Assembly (NCBI RefSeq): GCF_022601875.1
Contig: NZ_JAKVIP010000004.1
Location: 135,452-199,451, forward strand
Direction: 5' to 3'
Length of the DNA: 64,000 nt
DNA from: Chryseobacterium sp. SSA4.19
GTDB taxonomy: Bacteria; Bacteroidota; Bacteroidia; Flavobacteriales; Weeksellaceae
The translations under genes and the position numbers were made by a program. Below are positions 16,922 to 23,513 of this stretch, in pieces; within the stretch, counting starts at the first letter, position 1, and the number at the start of each line of letters is the position of its first letter. The notes beneath the pieces were generated by a model, which saw only the letters and a program-made list of their open reading frames with translations, had not been told where the DNA came from and did not search any database.

Positions 16922-17284
16922 TTATTTGATTATTCTGTCTCTTGTTTTAGGAATTTCCTGATGTTTAACATCAATGATTTCGGGTTCTTCTGCTTTCTTT
17001 TTCGGGATCAGGGTATAGAAATAATATAAGAACAAAAGCCCGACAATAATATCTATGATTAACCAAAATGGCTTTAAATAAAGATAAATCGGAATAACCG
17101 GATTAAATATTACAAAAATGAGTAAGAACGTAATAAGCCAAAAACTCCTGCTTCTGAATTCATTAACAATGATTATCAATGCCATAAACGAAACTAAGAT
17201 TCTGAGAAATGTGTAGTATCCGTAAGGCAGTTCAAAAATGCTGATGAAACAGAGAAGTGCGGCGATTATGATGAAGTATTTCAT
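16922..17284 (-). CDS. Small membrane protein, DUF6804-like
   Basis: A 120-residue protein made of four hydrophobic segments with little soluble sequence except a short charged C-terminus (KKKAEEPEIIDVKHQ). The N-terminal half (FELPYGYYTFLRILV) recalls the small DUF6804 membrane family; this assignment is from memory and unconfirmed. It is co-directional and close (6 bp) to the TerB-like gene. Function unknown. Confidence 0.65.
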   Translation of the reverse strand: MKYFIIIAALLCFISIFELPYGYYTFLRILVSFMALIIIVNEFRSRSFWLITFLLIFVIFNPVIPIYLYLKPFWLIIDIIVGLLFLYYFYTLIPKKKAEEPEIIDVKHQEIPKTRDRIIK

Positions 17285-17317
17285 GGTTAAGTTTTTATCA
17301 GGCTTTTGAAAATTAAT

Positions 17318-17629
17318 TTAGTTACAGCCAGAACAGTAAGATCTGTCTACATATTTTTTACTGCTTCCTGAGTAATAATAGCATCCACCTCTTGGCCCAA
17401 CATTTAAAGGATATCCGTTATATGTACAGCCTTTGTTTTGAGAGTATGACCTTGATTTTCTTGCCTTACTCCTTTTGCTTTTTCTGCTTTTTTTTACACT
17501 TGCTCTCTTTTTCTTTCCTTTTTTTGCAAAAAATTCTGTTGTAGAAGAAGCATTGTCTGTTGATGCTGAAATGTTTGCCGGTAATAATAAGCCTAAACTT
17601 AATAGGCTTGTAAATAGTAGTTTTTTCAT
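17318..17629 (-). CDS. Secreted basic protein with PBCV-type basic adaptor-like C-terminus
   Basis: The 103-residue product has a clear signal peptide (cleavage near residue 22), then a very basic Lys/Arg/Ser stretch (36-65, with the segment KKSRKSKRSKARKSRS). Its C-terminal module has GPRGGCYYY (78-86) and KKYVDRSYC (91-99) with four cysteines. That GPRGG-YY-KKYV pattern resembles the PBCV-specific basic adaptor domain found at the ends of many exported or viral proteins. It could bind nucleic acid or anionic polymer outside the inner membrane. Family placement is from recall. Confidence 0.68.
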   Translation of the reverse strand: MKKLLFTSLLSLGLLLPANISASTDNASSTTEFFAKKGKKKRASVKKSRKSKRSKARKSRSYSQNKGCTYNGYPLNVGPRGGCYYYSGSSKKYVDRSYCSGCN

Positions 17630-17679
17630 GATAATTTTTTTTTAAATGTTAAGTTGATTATCCTCTATGAATAATTGCG

Positions 17680-18033
17680 TCATTCAATGCGGATACAATT
17701 TTTTTTAATATAATCTCTGTCTTTTGATACAATGCTGTTTGCTTCTCCTGCATTGGTGCTAATTCTTACTGCAAATTCATTTTTAATGGAGACAATTAAT
17801 AATATCCCCAAAATGATAAGTATCAGCCCAATCCAAAAAATATCTCCAGAAAAAAGGAATGGGATTCCGAAAAGGACCATTAAAATAGGCACAATTCTGC
17901 TTTTTTCAATTTCAAAAATATGTACTGAGGAAATATTTCTCATAGCATAAGTTTTTGATTGCGTAATAAATCTTGATTGGGTAACTGTAACAGTTCCATC
18001 TTGATAGAATTGAGTTTCAGTTTGATTTTCCAT
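17680..18033 (-). CDS. DUF6232-like two-TM protein
   Basis: A 117-residue protein with an N-terminal beta-rich part (DGTVTVTQSRFI...KTYAMRNISSV), a hydrophobic hairpin (about 46-62 and 65-84), and a short C-terminal soluble part. The TVTQSRFI / TYAMRNISSV pattern resembles DUF6232 proteins, small membrane-bound PH-like proteins of unknown role. It lies 7 bp after the HsdR-N nuclease gene, with 50 bp to the secreted basic protein gene. Confidence 0.68.
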   Translation of the reverse strand: MENQTETQFYQDGTVTVTQSRFITQSKTYAMRNISSVHIFEIEKSRIVPILMVLFGIPFLFSGDIFWIGLILIILGILLIVSIKNEFAVRISTNAGEANSIVSKDRDYIKKNCIRIE

Positions 18034-18040
18034 AGTATAT

Positions 18041-19111
18041 TTAATTATAATTTTCTAAAGTCTGATGCAGTTGATTTCTGTAACTATAAATTTCATCAAG
18101 GCTGTTTAATAAAATTTTCTCTCCGGCATCTTTTCCATTTTGGAAGGTTTCCAGATATTTATTTGCCGTGTTAAAATGCAGTCTGCAAAGAGGTTTCCTG
18201 TTATTATCATCCAATAAAATCCCGAAATAGGAAAGGGTATCCCGGTAGGCAATTCTTGAAGAAGGAATCTTTTCCCTTAAAATTGCCTTGACAATCTGAA
18301 AGCCTTCCAGCTCCTCTTCTGTCGTTACGATTTTAGAGTCCGTGTTTTCATCAACGGGCTGTGCCGGTTTTGCGGCATCATCCTGCTTTTCGATCTGTTC
18401 ATTGATGCTTAAAGCCGATTTTAATCTGAAGCTGATGGATTCATTAATAGAAGTAGTTAAGGCTTTTTTGGTATATTCTTTAAAAGGAACCATTCTATTG
18501 GCGGTAATCGACTTTTCAAAAAACCGGCTCACTAAAAGTCTGACCAATTCATCGGAAGGGTTTTCAATTTCTTTTTCAAACTCTTTTCTGATGGCTTTAA
18601 TGTATTTAAGGGCTTCGGCAGAATCCAGGATTTCCTCAAGATTGTAATCCTTTTTGGTGAACTTTTCCAGGATTTTAATGGAACTGTCTTTAAGATCTTC
18701 AATATTAATGGTGAAAAAAGGTTTTTCATCCATGATATTGGGCTTCTCAAGATCAGTGTAAAAATTATAGACAATCCCATTCGTTAAAACTCCGAATCTC
18801 GTTTTCGAAACATGATAGTATCGGTGGAGTTGGGAATTATGGGCATCGGCACTTTCTTTCCAGTGCTTGCATTCAATAATAAAAATCGGATTGTCATTAT
18901 GGCGGATTACATAATCCACCTTTTCTCCTTTCTTGGTCCCGATATCACAAATGTGTTCGGGAATTACTTCTGTAGGATTAAAGATGTCGTAACCTAAAAT
19001 CTGGATAAAGGGCATGACGAATGCATTTTTAGTCGCTTCTTCTGTCCCGATCTGGTCTTTTAATCCGATCACTTTTTGATGCAGTTGCTCAAGTTTGATT
19101 TTAAGATCCAT
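18041..19111 (-). CDS. Lone nuclease-like protein with type I restriction HsdR N-terminal domain
   Basis: Residues 20-130 match the HsdR N-terminal PD-(D/E)xK nuclease fold. The likely catalytic residues are Asp66 (GEKVDYVIR), Glu80 and Lys82 (IFIIECKHW), and the tract TNGIVYNFY is usual for this domain. The remaining 220 residues lack the helicase motor of HsdR and show no HsdM or HsdS nearby, so this is a stand-alone protein, as many Bacteroidota carry. A C-terminal part (about 265-355, LEGFQIVKAILREKIP...) is also conserved in such solo proteins. It is second in the operon, 5 bp after the DUF1508 gene. A restriction role is inference. Confidence 0.8.
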   Translation of the reverse strand: MDLKIKLEQLHQKVIGLKDQIGTEEATKNAFVMPFIQILGYDIFNPTEVIPEHICDIGTKKGEKVDYVIRHNDNPIFIIECKHWKESADAHNSQLHRYYHVSKTRFGVLTNGIVYNFYTDLEKPNIMDEKPFFTINIEDLKDSSIKILEKFTKKDYNLEEILDSAEALKYIKAIRKEFEKEIENPSDELVRLLVSRFFEKSITANRMVPFKEYTKKALTTSINESISFRLKSALSINEQIEKQDDAAKPAQPVDENTDSKIVTTEEELEGFQIVKAILREKIPSSRIAYRDTLSYFGILLDDNNRKPLCRLHFNTANKYLETFQNGKDAGEKILLNSLDEIYSYRNQLHQTLENYN

Positions 19112-19116
19112 GGTAA

Positions 19117-19455
19117 CTAATTCTTAATGGTTTGATCAATGGTTTCTGCTGAAGAAGCATTGGACTTTACCGAGTGAATCCCGTTTTCCATCGCTGTTTT
19201 TGAACTGTACAGCTGGCTTTTTCCGATAATTTCTCCATTCCGGGCTTTCAGAACAAAATATTCTTTACCGTTAACCGCTGTCCTTTTGTCATACCTGGAA
19301 TCATCCTGTGAATTAACCTTTACGGATTCAATTCCTTTTTGGCAGGATGCTTTCTGAACATAGCCTTCGCTGATTAAAATAATTTCGCCGTTTCCGGCCT
19401 TTAGATTGAATTGATACTCATGATTGACCCTCTGAGTAATGGTGAATTTTCCCAT
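19117..19455 (-). CDS. DUF1508 (YegP) family protein
   Basis: A 112-residue cytoplasmic protein with two copies of the DUF1508 repeat: YQFNLKAGNGEIILISEGY...GIESVKVN and YFVLKARNGEIIGKSQLY...GIHSVKSN. The fold is small and beta-rich; biochemical role unknown, though YegP-type genes are often stress induced. It is the first gene of the eight-gene operon. Upstream lie a -7 element (19477-19484) and the TTACGG-N4-CCGTAA palindrome (19506-19521). Confidence 0.9.
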   Translation of the reverse strand: MGKFTITQRVNHEYQFNLKAGNGEIILISEGYVQKASCQKGIESVKVNSQDDSRYDKRTAVNGKEYFVLKARNGEIIGKSQLYSSKTAMENGIHSVKSNASSAETIDQTIKN

Positions 19456-19476
19456 GATTGTTTTGTTTTAACACTC

Positions 19477-19484
19477 CAAAAGTA
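19477..19484 (-). promoter_or_regulatory. -7 element (TACTTTTG) of the eight-gene operon
   Basis: Minus-strand TACTTTTG matches TAnnTTTG exactly, 21 nt upstream of the DUF1508 ATG. The TTTG begins 25 nt after the palindrome at 19506-19521, the same spacing as at 22567 before gene 22592. Confidence 0.65.
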
Positions 19485-19505
19485 TAACCCTTTAAAATCC
19501 AATCA

Positions 19506-19521
19506 TTACGGGAATCCGTAA
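19506..19521 (-). promoter_or_regulatory. Palindromic operator candidate TTACGG-ATTC-CCGTAA (site A)
   Basis: Perfect 6-bp inverted repeat with a 4-bp spacer, ending 50 nt before the DUF1508 start codon and centred about 43 nt upstream of the predicted transcription start, where a class II activator would bind. A second copy (22526-22541) sits in the identical position before gene 22592, and the flanking TGA is also shared. The nearby LuxR-type regulator (19590) is the obvious candidate binder. Confidence 0.7.
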
Positions 19522-19529
19522 AACCGGCA

Positions 19530-19565
19530 AAAAACAAAAAAAACCTTTCAAAAAAATGAAAGGTT
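19530..19565 (-). terminator. Terminator of the two-component operon
   Basis: On the minus strand, stem AACCTTTC / GAAAGGTT is followed by TTTTTTTT. It lies 24 bp after the response regulator stop and separates that operon from the eight-gene operon. Confidence 0.75.
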
Positions 19566-19589
19566 AAGTTTAATTTGGAACAAATCAGT

Positions 19590-20255
19590 TTAAATAATTC
19601 CGATGTCTTTGCAGAATGCCACCAGCTGCTCATTGCTGTTGACTTCAAGGTCTTCTTTCAGGCTGTTTAATCTTTTTTCAATGCTGCTTAGGCTGGAAGG
19701 CCTGATATTCCGTTCTTCAAGCTGGGCAGGAATATTTTTCTGAAGGATTCCTTTTGAAAGCAAGGATACCAGAGTAATATCATAAGTGGAAAATTCATAA
19801 TTGTTAAATTTTCTCATCTCCTGTTTAAGATCGAAGGACAGATAATTTTCATTGATATACACAGAAGCAATCGACTTTTTTAATTCTTTAGAATCATTTC
19901 TGGCTTTGCGGACATAGCCGTTAATGTGATAATCGGTAAAAAGAGAGTTGATCACTCCTGTTTTATGTTCTCCTGAGAATACAATAACTTTGATGAAAGG
20001 CTGAAATTCACGGATTTCCTGGATAAGTTCCTGCCCGGTTTTTATTTTCTGTTCGCGGTGGTCTTCTTCAAAAGAAAGGTCGGTAATAAGGAGATCGTAA
20101 GGCGAATTTTCCCGAATGGATTTCTGTATCTTGGAGAGCGCATCATCGCAGTAATATACATAATCCACGGTTGGTATGTTGAGGTCTTCTAGGGTTTTCT
20201 GAACGGAATAACTTCCCATTTCATGGTCTTCGGCGATTAAAATTTTTTTGAACAT
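19590..20255 (-). CDS. Two-component response regulator, LuxR/NarL-like
   Basis: Residues 1-125 are a receiver domain: acidic pocket AEDHE (9-13), phosphoacceptor Asp59 in LLITDLSF, the Ser/Thr position in VFSGEH, and the Lys in YVRKARND. The C-terminal 75 residues (TYDITLVSLLSKGILQKNIP ... SSIEKRLNSLKE) resemble a LuxR-type helix-turn-helix. The 221-residue length fits. It is encoded 11 bp after the kinase gene, so the two form a pair. Its natural targets are probably the palindromic promoters 51 bp upstream of genes 19455 and 22592; this link is inferred from proximity and palindrome symmetry. Confidence 0.88.
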   Translation of the reverse strand: MFKKILIAEDHEMGSYSVQKTLEDLNIPTVDYVYYCDDALSKIQKSIRENSPYDLLITDLSFEEDHREQKIKTGQELIQEIREFQPFIKVIVFSGEHKTGVINSLFTDYHINGYVRKARNDSKELKKSIASVYINENYLSFDLKQEMRKFNNYEFSTYDITLVSLLSKGILQKNIPAQLEERNIRPSSLSSIEKRLNSLKEDLEVNSNEQLVAFCKDIGII

Positions 20256-20266
20256 TAGTATAGTTT

Positions 20267-21907
20267 TTAAGAAACAGGAAATGAAATGGTAATTTTCAGT
20301 CCTTTTTCGGTTGCGGTGTCAAAAATAATTTTTCCGTTGATGCTTTCAATACGGGAAACCGTAGACGATAGCCCATTTTTATACATAACATCTCCGGAAA
20401 TACCAATTCCGGTATCTGCGTAAAATATGGAGATAGTATTGTTTTCTCTTTCAAACCTGAAAACTACGCGGTCTGCCTGGCTGTGTTTTTTCATGTTCAC
20501 CAAAAGCTCCCGGACAATTTGATACACTTCTTCCTGAGCCGCAGGATTTATCTCTTTCCAGATTTCTTTTTCGTTTCCTGCAACATAAGTATTGACCCTT
20601 TCATTTTTAAAAGATCCGATCAGTTCTGAAATCTTTTCGCTGAACTCTTTTTCCTCACCGGCTTTTTCATAAGAAAGATCCCTGGATTTTTCATAAACGT
20701 ATTCCAGTTCATCGAGTGCTTTATCCCTGTCAAAATATTCCTGGTTTTCAATCTTAGTCATCACCTGGTAAATCCCGTTAGCTACCACGTCATGAACTTT
20801 CTTGGACATTTTGAGCTGGGTGTTTTTGACTTCGAGTTCCTTTTCCTGTTCAAGTCTTTTTTTTCTTTTTTTGTACCAGAAAATGCCGCCGATTATGAAT
20901 AATGATAAAGCTCCTATGCCGATATTTCTGTACAATATATTAATTTCATTTTCTGCATTTTTCGACTTCATCTTTTCAACATCAAATCTTATTAAAGCAA
21001 ACTGATTCTTAGCTTTACTTCTTGAAATATAAATACTATCATTTAATTTCTGATATAGAATAAAATCTCTTTTTGAATTTTGAGGATTTTCGGTAATTAC
21101 AAGTTTTTGTAAGGCTTCAAGTTGATCATCAGGACTTTTAAGGCGTTTCGAAATGAGATATCTTTTATTTGCAAAAAATAATGCCGAATCTAATTGATTC
21201 TTGCTTATATAATAGTCAGCTAAATGTGCATAGCTTGAGTTTTGTCCCCATAAGTCATTGCCTCTTAATCTGATTTCTAATGATTTCTTTAATTCAGGAA
21301 CAGGATTGTAAGTTGAGTTTTTCAACCATTTTGTCTTAGCCAAATTTGTGAGTGTTCTTGCATATTCTGCTTCATTTTTACTGATATTTTTAAAGATTTG
21401 ATTATATATTTTTAATGCTCCATCGTAATCTTTAATATCTTGAAGTGTTCTTGCTTTATTATTCAGATATATTCTAGTATCCAAAATATTATTTGAAAAT
21501 TTTATTGCAAGATTATAGAATTTCAGTGCGTTATCATAATCTTTTAAATTATATGAAGCGATTCCTAAATTATTATAATTAGATTTTATAAATTCATAAT
21601 TTGATGGACTTCTTTTGTCAAAATAATTTGTTGCATCTAAAGATGTTTCTTGAGCTCCAAAGTAGTCTCCTTTTTCTGTTAAAATTATACCGATATTTAT
21701 CAAACTTTTACCAGCACCAATACTATCTCTATGGGCTAAAAAAAGATCTTTTGCTTTGTAAAAGTTTATTAGTGCTTTATCCGTATCGCCTTTGTCTTTG
21801 AATTCCCAAGCTTTATTATAAAACAAATTCTCAGTAACCTCTTTTGGTTTCTGATTTTGAGAACAAGATAAAATGAATAGTAGAATAATAAAATTAAATA
21901 TTTTCAA
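20267..21907 (-). CDS. Lipoprotein-type TPR sensor histidine kinase (TTG start)
   Basis: The frame opens with TTG at 21907; no in-frame ATG precedes the signal. Started there, the protein reads MKIFNFIILLFILSC, a complete lipoprotein signal peptide with Cys15, which supports the TTG. Residues about 25-300 are tetratricopeptide repeats in the periplasm, a membrane helix lies at about 327-345, then a short coiled coil, a HisKA_3-like box with His372 (SKKVHDVVANG), and an HATPase_c domain with N-box VRELLVNMKKHSQ and G1 ADTGIGIS. The TPR-TM-kinase design is common in Bacteroidota. It is paired with the LuxR-type regulator. The signal sensed is unknown. Confidence 0.88.
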   Translation of the reverse strand: MKIFNFIILLFILSCSQNQKPKEVTENLFYNKAWEFKDKGDTDKALINFYKAKDLFLAHRDSIGAGKSLINIGIILTEKGDYFGAQETSLDATNYFDKRSPSNYEFIKSNYNNLGIASYNLKDYDNALKFYNLAIKFSNNILDTRIYLNNKARTLQDIKDYDGALKIYNQIFKNISKNEAEYARTLTNLAKTKWLKNSTYNPVPELKKSLEIRLRGNDLWGQNSSYAHLADYYISKNQLDSALFFANKRYLISKRLKSPDDQLEALQKLVITENPQNSKRDFILYQKLNDSIYISRSKAKNQFALIRFDVEKMKSKNAENEINILYRNIGIGALSLFIIGGIFWYKKRKKRLEQEKELEVKNTQLKMSKKVHDVVANGIYQVMTKIENQEYFDRDKALDELEYVYEKSRDLSYEKAGEEKEFSEKISELIGSFKNERVNTYVAGNEKEIWKEINPAAQEEVYQIVRELLVNMKKHSQADRVVFRFERENNTISIFYADTGIGISGDVMYKNGLSSTVSRIESINGKIIFDTATEKGLKITISFPVS

Positions 21908-21930
21908 AGTGATTAGTTTTAAACGAAATT

Positions 21931-21965
21931 AAAAAAAAATAAGCGAATAATTATATATTCGCTTA
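21931..21965 (-). terminator. Terminator after the 71-aa peptide gene
   Basis: On the minus strand a perfect 10-bp stem TAAGCGAATA / TATTCGCTTA with a 6-nt loop is followed by a run of nine T. It lies 25 bp after the stop of gene 21991, separating it from the kinase gene. Confidence 0.78.
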
Positions 21966-21990
21966 TCATAATAATTTATTGTTTTATGAA

Positions 21991-22206
21991 TTATCTCGGA
22001 GGCGTCTGTCCAGTGTCACCTCCAGTATCTCCTTCTCCACCACTACCTCCGGTTCCCGGGTCAGTTCCTGTTATCGGATCAGTTCCGCCGCTCGGATTCA
22101 AAAGTTGAGTAGTTCCCTGCCCATTATTATTGTGATTACATGATGATGTATTGGCATTATTATGTCCGAATGCTAAACCTAATAGCATTAAAAAGAATTG
22201 TATCAT
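21991..22206 (-). CDS. Small Gly/Asp/Thr-rich secreted peptide, unknown function
   Basis: A 71-residue product with a short hydrophobic N-terminus (MIQFFLMLLGLAFGHNN) followed by a low-complexity Gly/Asp/Thr/Pro/Asn tail (for example GTDPGTGGSGGEGDTGGDTG). No conserved domain is recognised. Support for it being real comes from an ATG start, a signal-like N-terminus and an immediately downstream terminator with a nine-T run. It lies between the kinase operon and divergent gene 22592. It may be a secreted or surface peptide; a reading artefact is less likely but not excluded. Confidence 0.55.
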   Translation of the reverse strand: MIQFFLMLLGLAFGHNNANTSSCNHNNNGQGTTQLLNPSGGTDPITGTDPGTGGSGGEGDTGGDTGQTPPR

Positions 22207-22591
22207 TTTGTCAAAAAATTTATTGTTAAAGCATTCGTGTTCTTCCCTGCGAAACCGATCGCAGACAGTGGAACACGGTTAAAAAAAATTGAAGCGCTTC
22301 TAAATTTTTTGGGAAGTGAACCTTCAAAAACGGAAGAGAAACATCTGCTTCCCAACCCGGATATTTTCTTCCGTTTTATCTGGCGATTTTTGAAATCAGT
22401 TTTGTAAATTTGTTTTTGTAATGTTTTGTTTTTCACTGATCTCTGATGCAAAGATGTGACAAATCATAGGGCAAGTGTTAGACAAAACATAGACATCGAC
22501 AGACAGAAAATGGACAGGAAATTTGTTACGGAAACCCGTAATGAGACATGGTGGAAAATCACCTATTTTGTAATACCCTTAAAAACTAATT
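22207..22591. other. Divergent intergenic region between the 71-aa peptide and gene 22592
   Basis: No convincing gene is seen in these 385 bp; the open frames on both strands lack protein-like composition. It holds the palindrome at 22526-22541, a consensus TAAATTTG on the plus strand at 22405-22412, and an imperfect inverted repeat GGAAG...CTTCC around 22335-22375. The region is long for this genome and probably carries the control of both flanking genes. Confidence 0.5.
22526..22541 (+). promoter_or_regulatory. Palindromic operator candidate TTACGG-AAAC-CCGTAA (site B)
   Basis: Second copy of the palindrome at 19506-19521. It ends 50 nt before the ATG of gene 22592 and 25 nt before a TTTG (22567-22570). 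Both distances equal those at site A. The -7 box here (CTATTTTG) is a poorer TAnnTTTG match, as expected if an activator is needed. Confidence 0.68.
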
Positions 22592-23440
22592 ATGTCCAAG
22601 AAAAAACTACTAATTCATGAAGTATTTGAAAAAATTAAAAAAGAATCAACAAGAGATTCTAAAAGTGGATGGGCTGATGACCTTTCTGATGCTCTTGAGA
22701 AAGAAATAAAGTTTACAATATCAGGGAAAACACTTTCGAGGTATTATGATTCTTTTATAGCAGAAACAAAAGAAGAAACCACCATAGAACCCTTTATACT
22801 AAATAAATTAAGTCAATATTTAGATTTTAAAGATTACAATGAGTTTTCTAGAACATTTAAAAAAAAAGGAGAAGATGCTTGTAAAACAATATTAAAAATA
22901 GATGTTGATGATAATGAGACTCCTTTACAATTTCAAAAGCCACATGTCACGGTTAATATTACAAATACCAATGAACAAAATTTTAAAGTTCCAGAGTTTA
23001 TCAAGCAAAATGGTGCAGGAATTATGGAAATGGCCCTTCTATTATTTTTAGTTACGGGCAATGTTGCTTTTTCTAATAATAAAAGTTCAGATCCAATAGG
23101 TTTGATTTCACATTGGAATTCATCTGCTATTGAAAAAGCATATATGTATTGGGATGGCGAAAGATATGTTGCCACTGACAGCAGTTATATAAGTCCTGAG
23201 TTTGATGTTGTTGCAATGGATAAAAAAGCATTTCAGCATCAAAGAAAGATTACAAGAAAGGATACAATTACTCTTTCTAATTCATTAGGAAAGGTTTGGT
23301 GTTCCAAATGGAATAATGAAGTAGATTTTTTTACAATGGACGGCTTTAATCCGGACAATGGAAGAGAACTGAAATTAGCTAGTGATCATATGATTTTAAA
23401 GTATGCAGGAAAACAGGATTCGATACAAGCCGAAGAATAA
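22592..23440 (+). CDS. Membrane protein with helical N-terminal domain, unknown function
   Basis: Not recognised. Residues 1-95 form a soluble helical domain containing FTISGKTLSRYYDSFI and IEPFILNKLSQYLDFKDYNEF, a pattern seen at the N-terminus of other Bacteroidota proteins and reminiscent of a small DNA- or protein-binding helical domain. One membrane helix lies at about 141-160 (GAGIMEMALLLFLVTGNVAF), followed by a 120-residue outward-facing domain with several Trp and Tyr. Its promoter carries the same palindrome, at the same distances, as the eight-gene operon, so the two are probably co-regulated. It diverges from the 71-aa peptide gene. Confidence 0.75.
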   Translation: MSKKKLLIHEVFEKIKKESTRDSKSGWADDLSDALEKEIKFTISGKTLSRYYDSFIAETKEETTIEPFILNKLSQYLDFKDYNEFSRTFKKKGEDACKTILKIDVDDNETPLQFQKPHVTVNITNTNEQNFKVPEFIKQNGAGIMEMALLLFLVTGNVAFSNNKSSDPIGLISHWNSSAIEKAYMYWDGERYVATDSSYISPEFDVVAMDKKAFQHQRKITRKDTITLSNSLGKVWCSKWNNEVDFFTMDGFNPDNGRELKLASDHMILKYAGKQDSIQAEE

Positions 23441-23513
23441 GTTTTTTCACAATCATTTAAAACTCCGTTAAACCCGTTCCTGAAATATTCCTTTACCTTC
23501 GTCTTATTTTAAG

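Noticed and set aside
22198..22451. Open frames on both strands in the 22207-22591 gap
   Set aside because: Low-complexity translations without signal, motif, promoter or terminator; overlapping on opposite strands, so at most one could be real.
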